The translations under genes were made by a program, and so were the position numbers. A stretch of DNA of 64,000 bases from Rhizobium rhizogenes (GTDB lineage: Bacteria > Pseudomonadota > Alphaproteobacteria > Rhizobiales > Rhizobiaceae). The stretch lies in assembly GCF_002005205.3 (NCBI RefSeq), contig NZ_CP019702.2, positions 1,988,001 to 2,052,000 on the forward strand. The letters run 5' to 3'. The notes beneath the pieces were generated by a model. It was not told the origin of the DNA and searched no databases. It saw nothing but the letters and a program-made list of their open reading frames with translations. Shown here piece after piece: positions 1 through 8,218 of the stretch; within the stretch, counting starts at the first letter, position 1; each line of letters begins with the position of its first letter.

Positions 1-438
1 GCTGCGGTAACGCTGCGAGCAATAGTCGTACCAGGCGTTGGTCCACGGCTCGATGGTGCGATAGGTGGCGCGCTGGCCATAGACCGGGCGGCTGTCATAA
101 ACCGGCTGCGGGCGATAGACCGGTGCCGGGCGATAGACGGGAGCGGGACGGTAGACGGGGGCCGGGCGGTATTCCTGGTAATCCGGCTCGTCATAGACAT
201 AGCTCGGCTCATAACGGCGCGGCGGATCGATGTAGACGCGCTCATCGTCAACAGGCGCCGGGCGGGAAAGGGCGGAGCCGACGGCAACGCCGGCAGCAAG
301 GCCGAGCACGCCACCCAGAAGGGCGGCATCGCGACGGTCACGACGGCCCCAGTCATCGGCAGAGGCGGTGTTGAAAGGAACGATGGTCGCGGCGGCAACG
401 GCGACGGCCAGAACGGTTTTAGCTGCAAAGGACGACAT
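1..438 (-). CDS. BA14K-family secreted protein (C-terminus cut by window edge)
   Basis: The reading frame starts at an ATG at 438 and stays open for 146 codons to the window edge, so the C-terminus is missing. Residues 1-27 form a signal peptide ending in TASA, followed by a glycine/alanine-rich hydrophobic stretch (about 40-58) that could be a membrane segment. Residues about 92-115 are a PVYRPA tandem repeat (four units, the last ending PQPVY). The last visible residues (WYDYCSQRYRS) match the start of the BA14K domain, a small secreted or lectin-like module common in Rhizobiales. Role unknown; envelope-associated by inference. Confidence 0.7.
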   Translation of the reverse strand, partial: MSSFAAKTVLAVAVAAATIVPFNTASADDWGRRDRRDAALLGGVLGLAAGVAVGSALSRPAPVDDERVYIDPPRRYEPSYVYDEPDYQEYRPAPVYRPAPVYRPAPVYRPQPVYDSRPVYGQRATYRTIEPWTNAWYDYCSQRYRS

Positions 439-617
439 GGTCTTCTTCCATCCAGATGGCAGGGGCGCTGCCAGTTGCAAATTCGATGGTTAAAGAAATA
501 TAGCGGCGCTGCTGAACGGGCGCTGAATGAATTGTGGCGCGCTGACGGCCGGAATTGGAACGGGTTTCTCCCGGTTTTGCAGGCCGCGACGCCGGGCGGC
601 GGCGCGGCAGGACCGTT

Positions 618-1874
618 TCAGGCGGCGTAACGGCTGATCGCCAGATCGTGCGTATCGATCTCGGGCTTGTTCCCGCTGATGAGATCGGCAAGCACCCGGG
701 CGGAACCGCAGGACATGGTCCAGCCGAGCGTGCCGTGGCCGGTGTTGAGATAAAGATTGCTGTAGCGGGTAGCGCCGATGACGGGCGTGCCATCCGGCGT
801 CATCGGGCGCAGGCCGCACCAGAATTTCGCCTGGGTTTGGTCCCCCGCGCCGCCGAACAGGTCCTCCACCGAATGGGTCAGCGTTGCCTGTCGTGTGGCC
901 GGCAAATCCTTGCTGAAACCGGCGATCTCGGCCATGCCGCCGACGCGGATACGCGAGCCGAGCCGGGTGATGGCCACCTTGTAGGCCTCGTCCATCACCG
1001 TCGAGACAGGCGCGCGCTCTTCCTTCACGACCGGAACGGTAATGGAATAACCCTTGACCGGGTACACCGGCAGGTCAAGGCCGAGCTGGCGCACAAATTG
1101 CGGGGAGTAGCTGCCGAGTGCAGCGACGAAAACATCGGCTTCTACCAGACCCTTGGTGGTTTCCACGGCCTTGATGCGGCCGGCTTCAACGATGGGACGC
1201 ATGATGCCGGTATCATAGATGAAGGTAACACCGGCCTCCTCCGCCATGCGGGCGAGCTCGGTGGTGAACATGAAGCAGTCGCCGGTCTCATCGCCGGGCA
1301 GACGCAGGCCACCGACGATCTTCTCCTTGGCGGGTGCAAGACCGGGCTCAATGGCAGCGCAGCCGTCGCGGTCGAGAATTTCGAAGGGCACACCGCCGGC
1401 GGTCAGCACGTCGACATCCTTGCCGATGGCGTCGAACTGCTTCTGGGTACGGAAAACCTCCAGTGTGCCCTGCATGCGCTGGTCATATTGAATACCAGTC
1501 TCGTCGCGCAGGGCCATCAGGCAATCGCGGCTATATTCGGCAACGCGCACCATGCGGCTTTTGTTGATGGCATAACGCGCCGAGGTGCAGTTGCGCAGCA
1601 TCTGGCTCATCCAGCGCCATGCGGCCGGATCGGCTGTCGGGCGGATGATGAGAGGGGCATGTTTCATGAACAGCCACTTCATCGCCTTGACCGGAATGCC
1701 GGGGGCCGCCCATGGCGAGGAATAGCCGGGGGAGACCTCACCGGCATTGGCGAAGCTGGTTTCGAGCGCGGCGGCCGGCTGGCGGTCGATCACCGTCACC
1801 TTGTGTCCGGCTTTGGCCAGATACCAGGCGGATGTCACGCCGACGACGCCGGCTCCGAGGATAGTGACGTTCAT
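618..1874 (-). CDS. dadA: D-amino acid dehydrogenase, small subunit (DadA)
   Basis: A 418-residue FAD flavoprotein that oxidatively deaminates D-amino acids, chiefly D-alanine to pyruvate and ammonia, passing electrons to the membrane respiratory chain. The N-terminus ([13 protein letters not shown]) is a classic FAD-binding Rossmann motif, and the C-terminal [16 protein letters not shown] is the conserved DadA FAD-contact motif. Length matches the family. It lies 7 bp downstream of the alanine racemase gene, so the pair forms the usual L-alanine to D-alanine to pyruvate catabolic operon. The divergent Lrp-type gene is the likely regulator. Confidence 0.95.
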   Translation of the reverse strand: MNVTILGAGVVGVTSAWYLAKAGHKVTVIDRQPAAALETSFANAGEVSPGYSSPWAAPGIPVKAMKWLFMKHAPLIIRPTADPAAWRWMSQMLRNCTSARYAINKSRMVRVAEYSRDCLMALRDETGIQYDQRMQGTLEVFRTQKQFDAIGKDVDVLTAGGVPFEILDRDGCAAIEPGLAPAKEKIVGGLRLPGDETGDCFMFTTELARMAEEAGVTFIYDTGIMRPIVEAGRIKAVETTKGLVEADVFVAALGSYSPQFVRQLGLDLPVYPVKGYSITVPVVKEERAPVSTVMDEAYKVAITRLGSRIRVGGMAEIAGFSKDLPATRQATLTHSVEDLFGGAGDQTQAKFWCGLRPMTPDGTPVIGATRYSNLYLNTGHGTLGWTMSCGSARVLADLISGNKPEIDTHDLAISRYAA

Positions 1875-1881
1875 GATCGTC

Positions 1882-3048
1882 TCACTTGTGATTGACTGAT
1901 GTTGAAGCGGCTTCCGGGGTTTCTCCCGGCTGAATGTAGCTGCGGCGGTAACGGCGTCCGAGGCCGGTCAGGATTTCATAGGCGATCGTGCCCGCATCCT
2001 CGGCGATGTCTTCCAAAGTCTGGTCAGGCCCTATCATCTGAACGAGGCTGCCCTGGGTTAATGTTCCCTCGGGCAGGGCCGATATGTCGAGAATGATGCT
2101 GTCCATCGAAACGCGCCCGGCAATCGGTAAACGAATACCATTGTACCACGCCGCCCCGCGATTGCTGAGCGAGCGTGGCAGGCCATCGGCATAACCGGCG
2201 GCGATTGTTGCAAGACGTGTGGGGCCTGCGGCTTCGAAAGAGCCGCCATAACCGACCAGTGAGCCGGCGGACACGGTGCGTGTCTGGATGACGGCGAGAT
2301 CGAGACGGACAACCGGCTTCATTGGGTTCGGACGGGCAACGGAGGGTGCGCCGCCATAAAGCGCGATGCCGGGGCGCAACAGGTGATTGTGATAATCACT
2401 GCCCAGAAAGATGCCGCCGGAGTTGGAAAAGCAGACGGGCGCACCGGGAAAAGCGGTGGCGGCCTTTCGCATCACCGCAAGCTGCGCGGCATTGGAGAGG
2501 TGTTCCGGCTCGTCGGCGCAGGCGAGGTGGCTCATGACGAAGGCGATGTCGATACCATCAAGCAATTGCGGCTGGGACGTGAGGATTTCCAGCTCTGCGG
2601 GGGAGAGGCCAAGACGGCACATGCCGGTATCGATCTGCACCGCCGCCGGCAGTGTCCTGCCAAGCTTTTTCGCATGGGCCGACCATTGCGCAATCTGCTC
2701 CAGCGAGTTCAGAACCGGGGTGACGGCCATGGCGGCGCAGGAGGTCTCATTGCCGGGCTGAAGACCGTTGAGCACGAAAATCCGCGCCTGTGCCGACAGA
2801 CGAAGCCGGAGCGCCAGCGCCTCATCGATATGGGCGATAAAGAAATTGCGACAGCCTGCGTCGAACAGGGTTTGCGAGACGATATCAGCGCCGAGACCAT
2901 AAGCGTCCGCCTTGACGACCGCTGCCGTCTGCGAGGCCGGGGCCATGGCCGCCAAGGTCAGGTAATTGTCGCGTAATGCGCCGAGATCGATGCTCAGATG
3001 GCCGCTTGCACCACCGGCTGCCTGCTGGCGGCTGATCTGCATGTCCAT
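1882..3048 (-). CDS. alr: Alanine racemase, catabolic type (Alr/DadX)
   Basis: A 388-residue PLP-dependent alanine racemase interconverting L- and D-alanine. The PLP lysine is K46 in VVKADAYG. The opposite catalytic tyrosine is Y267 (VGYGGS), 19 residues before the GYADG tyrosine, the spacing seen in characterised racemases. Because it is cotranscribed with dadA it is probably the catabolic enzyme (often called dadX) rather than the peptidoglycan-dedicated one, which would be encoded elsewhere. It is divergent from the Lrp-family gene, with about 127 bp of shared promoter region. Confidence 0.94.
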   Translation of the reverse strand: MDMQISRQQAAGGASGHLSIDLGALRDNYLTLAAMAPASQTAAVVKADAYGLGADIVSQTLFDAGCRNFFIAHIDEALALRLRLSAQARIFVLNGLQPGNETSCAAMAVTPVLNSLEQIAQWSAHAKKLGRTLPAAVQIDTGMCRLGLSPAELEILTSQPQLLDGIDIAFVMSHLACADEPEHLSNAAQLAVMRKAATAFPGAPVCFSNSGGIFLGSDYHNHLLRPGIALYGGAPSVARPNPMKPVVRLDLAVIQTRTVSAGSLVGYGGSFEAAGPTRLATIAAGYADGLPRSLSNRGAAWYNGIRLPIAGRVSMDSIILDISALPEGTLTQGSLVQMIGPDQTLEDIAEDAGTIAYEILTGLGRRYRRSYIQPGETPEAASTSVNHK

Positions 3049-3175
3049 GGTCGTTCACCCTCATTTTTATCCCATGAGAGTATTGCAACGATTATCGAAT
3101 TTCTTGGCGATTGTTCGAAGGAAATGCGATAGAATTCAAAATGGCGCAATTTTCTTTGTCTGATTGGAATTTTCT

Positions 3176-3634
3176 ATGTCGTCACTTGATGCGACCGACC
3201 GCCATATCATCCGCCTGCTTCGGCTCAACGCCCGTATCAGCAATGCGAAGCTGGCCGCGGAAGTCGGGCTTTCGGCCTCGGCCTGTCTGCGCCGGGTCGA
3301 TATTCTCGAACGGGAGGGCATTATCCGCGGATATACGGCGCTGACCAGCGGCCTTGCGGGCGGCGAGGTCATCTCGGTCATCGTGCAGATCACGCTTGAC
3401 CGCCAGACAGAAGATTTTCTCAACCGGTTCGAGAATGCGGTGCGGCGGTATCCGGAAATCCGTGAATGTTACCTGATGACGGGCGGCTCGGATTATTTCC
3501 TGCGCTGTGAGGCGGAAAGTGCGGGGGATTTCGAGCGGATTCACAAGGAGATTCTGTCGAAACTGCCGGGGGTTTCGCGGATTCATTCGAGTTTTGCGAT
3601 CCGGAATGTGTTGGCGACGCCGAAGGTTCGGTGA
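3176..3634 (+). CDS. Lrp/AsnC-family transcriptional regulator
   Basis: A 152-residue protein with an N-terminal AsnC-type helix-turn-helix (DRHIIRLLRLNARISNAKLAAEVGLSASACLRRV) and a C-terminal RAM ligand-binding domain (GGEVISVIVQITL to VSRIHSSFAIRNVL). The ATG at 3176 is preferred; an in-frame TTG at 3164 would add four residues. Divergence from alr-dadA suggests it activates D-alanine catabolism in response to alanine, as DadR does in related bacteria. That role is inferred from position, and no operator was identified. Confidence 0.9.
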   Translation: MSSLDATDRHIIRLLRLNARISNAKLAAEVGLSASACLRRVDILEREGIIRGYTALTSGLAGGEVISVIVQITLDRQTEDFLNRFENAVRRYPEIRECYLMTGGSDYFLRCEAESAGDFERIHKEILSKLPGVSRIHSSFAIRNVLATPKVR

Positions 3635-3658
3635 GGGATTGAGTGCGCAGAGCGTGCG

Positions 3659-3839
3659 GCTTACCCCCCTCTGTCCTGCCGGACATCTCCCCCTCAAGGG
3701 GGGAGATCGGGTGAGGTTTCTGCCTCAGTCCCACGCAATCCTCTCAATGTGAGAAACTTCGCTCATTGAATGGTGAGCAAGCCGCTTGTCGATCTCCCCC
3801 CTTGAGGGGGAGATGTCCGGCAGGACAGAGGGGGGTAAG
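3659..3839. repeat. Perfect 51-bp inverted repeat between convergent genes
   Basis: The left arm (3659-3709) and right arm (3789-3839) are exact reverse complements over 51 bp, separated by 79 bp. Each arm contains a smaller hairpin around CTCCCCCTCAAGGGGGGAG. It lies between the stops of the convergent Lrp and thiD genes, so it could form a large cruciform or RNA hairpin acting as a bidirectional terminator. The composition resembles rhizobial intergenic palindromic elements. Confidence 0.9.
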
Positions 3840-3862
3840 CCCCATGCTCCTACGGCATCCCG

Positions 3863-4657
3863 TCACCACCACCGATAAAAATGATGCACCGGCCCCCGCC
3901 CATTCCCGACGGCAAGCCCGCGCCCAGCATCGAGCGCCCCGTTCAGATATTCCTTCGAAAGCCCAACAGCCTCCCGCAGTTCACAACCCCTGGCAATGTG
4001 GGCCGTAATCGCCGCCGCCAGCGTGCAGCCGGTGCCGTGGTCGTTCTTCGTGTCCACCCGCGGCGCGGCAAGCGCCAGCATGGTGCCATCAGCAAACAAA
4101 TAATCCGTGCTCTCCGGTCCATCACCGTGACCGCCCTTGATGAGCACGGCTTTTGCACCGGCCTTGAGGATCGTCTCGGCCTGGCGGTTGATGTCCGTCT
4201 GCGTCTGTGCAATCGGCGTACCGGTCAGCAGCGCCGCTTCGGGCAGGTTTGGCGTGACGACGGCCGCGAGCGGCAAAAGCTCCCGCCGCAATGTCTCGAT
4301 GGCGTCCTCATGCAACAGCCGGTCGCCTGATGTCGCCACCATCACGGGATCAAGCACCACCGGTTGCGATTGCCGCCGCAGCCGTTCCGCGATGGCGGCG
4401 ATGGTTTCGATCCGCGAGACCATGCCGATCTTCACTGCATTGACGGCGAGATCGGAAAAAACGGCATCCATCTGGGCAACGATGGTGGCTACCGAAATAT
4501 CCTCCACCGCCGTCACGCCCCTGGTGTTCTGGGCGGTGATGGCGGTGATGACGCTGGCGGCATAGACGCCGAGAGCGGAGAAGGTCTTGATGTCGGCCTG
4601 AATGCCGGCACCCCCGCCGCTGTCGGAGCCGGCAATGGTCAATGCAATGGATGTCAT
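3863..4657 (-). CDS. thiD: Hydroxymethylpyrimidine/phosphomethylpyrimidine kinase (ThiD)
   Basis: A 264-residue ribokinase-fold kinase that phosphorylates HMP to HMP-P and HMP-PP for thiamine synthesis. It begins with the family start SIALTIAGSDSGGGAGIQADIKTF, has the substrate segment VLDPVMVATSGDRLL and ends with the anion-hole/catalytic motif DHGTGCTLAAAI. It is the last gene of the riboswitch-controlled thiamine operon and overlaps thiE by 4 bp. Confidence 0.95.
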   Translation of the reverse strand: MTSIALTIAGSDSGGGAGIQADIKTFSALGVYAASVITAITAQNTRGVTAVEDISVATIVAQMDAVFSDLAVNAVKIGMVSRIETIAAIAERLRRQSQPVVLDPVMVATSGDRLLHEDAIETLRRELLPLAAVVTPNLPEAALLTGTPIAQTQTDINRQAETILKAGAKAVLIKGGHGDGPESTDYLFADGTMLALAAPRVDTKNDHGTGCTLAAAITAHIARGCELREAVGLSKEYLNGALDAGRGLAVGNGRGPVHHFYRWW

Positions 4658-5316
4658 GGCTGTCTCGCTTTCAGCGCCGCGTCAATTGCAGAGCGGAAGC
4701 CTTTGGTTGCGCTGGCAATATCGCCTGCCCGAAAGATGGCGGAAATGACCGCGACGCCATTCGCGCCGGCCTCGATGACTGACGGTACACGGGCAAGGTC
4801 GATACCGGCGATGGCGCCGACAGGCATATCCGGCCGCCATTCGCGCAGCAGGGCGCGAAGCGTCGCAAAACCATCGATACCGACCGGCTTGTCCGGGTTC
4901 ACCTTGGAAACCGTTTCGAACACGCCGCCAATGCAGGCGTAATCGGCGGGCATGGAGGCCGCCCGTTCGGCATCGGCACGGTTCTTGACGGTGAGGCCGA
5001 TGATCGCCTTTTCGCCGAGAATGCGCCGTGCGGTCTTCGCATCCATGTCATCGGCACCGAGATGCACACCATCAGCGCCGGAGGCGAGCGCCACATCGAC
5101 GCGGTCGTTGATAACAAGCGGCACACCGGTGCCGGCGATGGCCTCATGAATGGCGCGGGCGTTGTCGATCATTTCGCGCGTCGAGCCGTGCTTGTCGCGA
5201 TATTGCAGAATGGTCGCACCGTTGAGGGCGGCCACCAAAGCAAGCTCGGGTAAGGGCGCGACATCGGCAAGACTGGCATCGACCAATGCGTTGAGGCGGT
5301 AATCAACCTTGTTCAT
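4654..5316 (-). CDS. thiE: Thiamine-phosphate synthase (ThiE)
   Basis: A 220-residue TIM-barrel enzyme that joins HMP-PP and hydroxyethylthiazole phosphate to give thiamine phosphate. Visible family motifs are LQYRDKHGSTREM (diphosphate binding), LVINDRVDVALASGADGVHLGADDM (metal and thiazole site) and the C-terminal phosphate loop GVAVISAIF. It overlaps thiM by 14 bp and thiD by 4 bp, implying translational coupling. With ThiM and ThiD it completes a salvage route from thiazole and pyrimidine. Confidence 0.94.
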   Translation of the reverse strand: MNKVDYRLNALVDASLADVAPLPELALVAALNGATILQYRDKHGSTREMIDNARAIHEAIAGTGVPLVINDRVDVALASGADGVHLGADDMDAKTARRILGEKAIIGLTVKNRADAERAASMPADYACIGGVFETVSKVNPDKPVGIDGFATLRALLREWRPDMPVGAIAGIDLARVPSVIEAGANGVAVISAIFRAGDIASATKGFRSAIDAALKARQP

Positions 5317-6043
5317 GCTCTATCCTCGCGTGGTTGATGATGTCTTCCCCCGAGATTTCGGAAAGCGCATCCAGAAATGCCGGTTCGAAGGTGCCGGGGC
5401 CCTTGGCCTGTTTCGCAGCGAACTCGGCGGAAACCCCTGTCACGGCAAGGGCGGAGGCCGCCGCCGACAGCGCATCTTTCTCCACCGCCATGAAAGCGGC
5501 GATGATGCCGCCCGAGAGGCAACCGGTGCCGGTGACCTTCGCCATCCATGCATGACCGTTGACGATCCTGACGCCACGGGTCGTGTCGCGGAGATGATCG
5601 ACCGGTCCGGTTTCGATCCGCACCGCGTCGGGCACATCGCCGATCAGGCTCATCTCGGCGCGGTTACCGCGCACGATCGTCGGGGAAAGTGCGATGAGTT
5701 CGCGGGCAAACTCCAGACGGGATGGCGAATAATCGCAATGGACGGGGTCGACGATCCATGGCTTGCCGGATGCATTGGCGATCTCGATCGCCAGCCGGAT
5801 GACTTTGCGCCGCTCGGCATCCAGCGTGCCGAGATTGACGGTCAATGCATCCGCCCTGGTGACGAAGCTCTCGATTTCCTCGAGCGAGGTGGTCATCGAG
5901 GGAATGCCACCGACGACGGTGATGCCGTCGGCGGTGAATTTCTGCACCACGGTGTTCATCAGGCAATGCACGCGTGGGCGCGTCTTGCGCACCCGTTCCA
6001 GAATGTCGGCGGCCTTTGCCGCTGTCGGAAAAGTGCCCGTCAT
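5303..6043 (-). CDS. thiM: Hydroxyethylthiazole kinase (ThiM)
   Basis: A 246-residue kinase phosphorylating 4-methyl-5-hydroxyethylthiazole, a salvage step. It carries VHCLMNTVVQKFTADG and GGIPSMT near the N-terminus (thiazole pocket), VDPVHCDYSPSR, and the catalytic VTGTGCLSGG loop. The start codon overlaps the thiY-like stop as ATGA. Its presence with ThiE and ThiD, but without thiC, thiO or thiG here, indicates a salvage rather than de novo operon. Confidence 0.93.
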   Translation of the reverse strand: MTGTFPTAAKAADILERVRKTRPRVHCLMNTVVQKFTADGITVVGGIPSMTTSLEEIESFVTRADALTVNLGTLDAERRKVIRLAIEIANASGKPWIVDPVHCDYSPSRLEFARELIALSPTIVRGNRAEMSLIGDVPDAVRIETGPVDHLRDTTRGVRIVNGHAWMAKVTGTGCLSGGIIAAFMAVEKDALSAAASALAVTGVSAEFAAKQAKGPGTFEPAFLDALSEISGEDIINHARIEHEQG

Positions 6044-6990
6044 GGCTGCTGCAGCTCCACGGCGATATCGTCCGCCTTCGGTGCCTGCTTGATCAGCTGC
6101 ATCTCCTGCATGAAGGCGCCGAAGCGGTCGTAGCGTGCACGGTCGAGTGCGGCGGGACGCTTGGCGAAACGCGGCAGCGTGTCGAAAAACGCCTGTTTGT
6201 TCAGCGCATCGTCAAGGTTCGGATAGGCCTTGATGAAAAGCTGCCAGGATTCCTGCGGATGGTTGGTGATGAAGATCGCGGCCTGTTCCACGGCGGAGAG
6301 GAAACGCGGCAGGCGGCTGTCTTTTGCGAGATCGCGATGGGTGACGAAGATCAGCTCGTCATAGGCCGGCACGCCATGTTCTTCCGGGAAGAACGAGCGG
6401 CCCTCATGGCCTTCGAGCTTCATTTGCGTCAGTTCGAAATTGCGGAAACCGCCGAGTGTCGCATCCACCTTGCCGGCGATCAGCGACGGCGAGAGCGAGA
6501 AGTTGACGTTGATGAGTTCGACATCATCCTTCGTCAGGCCGTCCTTTTCCAGCATGCGCTTCAGCATCGCATCTTCAAAGCCGGAAACGGAAAACCCGAC
6601 CTTCTTGCCCTTCAGGTCCTTCAGGCTTTTGATCGGCCCATCGGCAAGAACGGTGACGGTGTTCAGCGGGGTTTCGACCAGCGTGCCGAAACGCACGAGC
6701 GGCAGGCCGGCATCGTGATCGAGATAGAGGTTCGGTTGGTAGTGCACGCCGATATCGGCCTGTTTCGCCGAGACGAGACGCGGAACGGCGGAAGGGTCGG
6801 CGGGCGGCACCAGTTCCACGTCCAGCCCGGCATCGGCAAACAGGCCACGTTCCCTGGCGATCACCATCGGCGCATGATCGGGGTTCACGAACCATTCGAG
6901 CAATACGGTAAGCTTGTCGGCGGCCTGTGATTGCATGGGGGCAAATGCGCCTGCTGCCGCGACGACGAGGGAAAGAAGCGTTCGTTTCAT
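6040..6990 (-). CDS. thiY: ABC substrate-binding protein, ThiY-like (thiamine pyrimidine precursor)
   Basis: A 316-residue NMT1/THI5-family periplasmic protein with a signal peptide (about 1-23, ending SQA). Mature residues begin KLTVLLEWFVNPDHAPMVIARERGLF, characteristic of ThiY proteins that bind formylaminopyrimidine or HMP precursors. The ATG at 6990 is chosen because it begins the signal peptide and overlaps the permease stop by 4 bp. Riboswitch control and thiMED neighbours support a pyrimidine-precursor uptake role; the exact ligand is not shown by sequence. Confidence 0.87.
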   Translation of the reverse strand: MKRTLLSLVVAAAGAFAPMQSQAADKLTVLLEWFVNPDHAPMVIARERGLFADAGLDVELVPPADPSAVPRLVSAKQADIGVHYQPNLYLDHDAGLPLVRFGTLVETPLNTVTVLADGPIKSLKDLKGKKVGFSVSGFEDAMLKRMLEKDGLTKDDVELINVNFSLSPSLIAGKVDATLGGFRNFELTQMKLEGHEGRSFFPEEHGVPAYDELIFVTHRDLAKDSRLPRFLSAVEQAAIFITNHPQESWQLFIKAYPNLDDALNKQAFFDTLPRFAKRPAALDRARYDRFGAFMQEMQLIKQAPKADDIAVELQQP

Positions 6991-7772
6991 GGTGCCGAAA
7001 GTCTCCGTAAATATCTGAGAGGAATGGTGTGTTCTGTTTCCTTGGCCCAGGGGGCCAGATTGGCGGTCGCCCGGTCGACGATGAGCCGCAGCAGCACCGC
7101 CATGACGGCAAGAATGGCCATGGCGGCAAACATGGTGTCGGTCTGCATGCGGGCATTGGACTGGATCATGACGAAACCGAGCCCCGCCGAAGCACCCACC
7201 CATTCGCCGATGACAGCGCCAAGCGGGGCGAGCGGTGCGGCCACCCTCAGCCCGGAAATGAGCGATGGCAGCGCCAGCGGCACGCGCAGCCGGGTGAGGA
7301 TCTGCCAGTGGCTCGCCTCCGTCAGCGAGGCGGCGTCGAGAATGGCGCGATCCGTGCGGTTAAGGCCATCGGTGAAGGAGGAGGCGACGGGAAAGAAGAT
7401 GATGATCACCGTCATCACCACTTTCGAGGCCATGCCGAAACCGAACCAGAGCACGAGAATGGGGGCGAGTACGAAGACCGGGAAGGCCTGCAGCACCAGA
7501 ACCATGGGCCAGACGAGGCGGCCGAGGCGTGGGATGGCGGCGATCGTGAAGGCAACGAGAATACCGGCGGCGATGCCCGCCGCGAACCCGAGCGCCATTT
7601 CACCGAGCGTTACCAGTGCCTGCCCGAACAGGAAGCCGGGCTGACGCCAGAAAGCGCCGGCAACATCGGCGGGCGACGGCAGGATATAGCGGGGCGGCGA
7701 AAACAGCCACGTTCCCGCCTGCCAGAAAACCAGCAGAAGACCGACACCGTTCAGCGCATGGGTGGCACGCAT
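6987..7772 (-). CDS. thiX: ABC transporter permease, ThiX-like
   Basis: A 261-residue BPD-type permease of the SsuC/TauC/ThiX family with about six hydrophobic segments and the EAA loop (LDAASLTEASHWQILTRLRVPLALPSLISGLRVAAPLAPLGAVIGE). It is the first gene after the TPP riboswitch; its ATG at 7772 has GAGG about 9 bases upstream. The usual partner ATPase (ThiZ) is not in this operon or next to it, so the importer must borrow an ATPase encoded elsewhere or be incomplete. Confidence 0.88.
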   Translation of the reverse strand: MRATHALNGVGLLLVFWQAGTWLFSPPRYILPSPADVAGAFWRQPGFLFGQALVTLGEMALGFAAGIAAGILVAFTIAAIPRLGRLVWPMVLVLQAFPVFVLAPILVLWFGFGMASKVVMTVIIIFFPVASSFTDGLNRTDRAILDAASLTEASHWQILTRLRVPLALPSLISGLRVAAPLAPLGAVIGEWVGASAGLGFVMIQSNARMQTDTMFAAMAILAVMAVLLRLIVDRATANLAPWAKETEHTIPLRYLRRLSAP

Positions 7773-7782
7773 GAGCCGGACC

Positions 7783-7833
7783 TCAGACGCAGACGCACCG
7801 TGTGCGAAGGGCGGAAGGTTTCAGCATCATCAT
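7783..7833 (-). CDS. Possible 16-codon upstream ORF between riboswitch and thiX
   Basis: Three consecutive ATG codons follow a clear GGAGACGA ribosome-binding sequence and open a 16-codon frame (MMMLKPSALRTRCVCV) ending at TGA 10 bases before the thiX start. The Shine-Dalgarno match is better than that of thiX. It could be a leader peptide coupling translation to thiX, or chance. No homologue is recognised. Confidence 0.25.
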   Translation of the reverse strand: MMMLKPSALRTRCVCV

Positions 7834-7905
7834 TCGTCTCCAGATGTGACAATCTCGGAGATCAGGCAAAGCGGAGAAGAGAAAGGGCAGCGCCTCTTGG
7901 CGCGA

Positions 7906-7996
7906 CAGTTCCGTTCCTACGCCGGCATGACCCGGATCAGGTTCAAGGGTCCGGTTCACCACCATCTCAGCACCGTTCGGTGCTCCCCTCGGAAGA
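7906..7996 (-). promoter_or_regulatory. TPP riboswitch (THI element)
   Basis: The minus strand carries the conserved THI-box core: GGGAGCACC...GGTGCTGAGA, then GGACCCTTGAACCTGATCC and GGGTCATGCCGGCGTAGGAA. These are the pyrimidine-sensing (CUGAGA) and pyrophosphate-sensing helices of the TPP aptamer. Immediately downstream (7889-7905) a GCGCC/GGCGC hairpin followed by a pyrimidine-rich tract may be the expression platform. It sits about 130 bases before thiX, so the whole thiXYMED operon should be repressed by thiamine pyrophosphate. Confidence 0.95.
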
Positions 7997-8002
7997 GTTT
8001 GT

Positions 8003-8030
8003 TTTGTAGGTCAAGTTTCATAAATGTCAA
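8003..8030 (-). promoter_or_regulatory. Predicted sigma-70 promoter of the thiamine operon
   Basis: On the minus strand a perfect TTGACA (-35) is followed after 16 bases by TACAAA (-10), ending 7 bases before the riboswitch. Position and spacing suit the operon's transcription start. Confidence 0.6.
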
Positions 8031-8218
8031 CGTCCCACCAGCGATCCGTCGTCAGGCGTGATCTTGAATGCCCGAACGGCCTCGCGCCGGTGCGTACCTC
8101 CCATTGGCGTATTAGTTATTGAGGAAATTAGATTTATCGAAAATTAGTTATCTCTTGAAACTGCCTTTCAATATTATTCGACTAACTTTCGCTCCGGGGA
8201 AAGTTTCCGGGGGCGAAT

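Noticed and set aside
555..1895. Long rightward open frame opposite dadA
   Set aside because: It is antisense to a clear DadA protein, has low-complexity His/Arg/Gly composition and no family motif; high GC produces such frames.
3659..3839. CRISPR or IS end
   Set aside because: Only two arms in inverted orientation, no spacers of equal size and no transposase or cas gene nearby.
7762..8061. Rightward frame across the thiamine leader
   Set aside because: It reads antisense through the TPP riboswitch and has no supporting start or domain.
8100..8155. Direct repeats ATTAGTTAT upstream of the TadG-like gene
   Set aside because: Two copies of a 9-base AT-rich word 33 bp apart are not enough to support an operator call.
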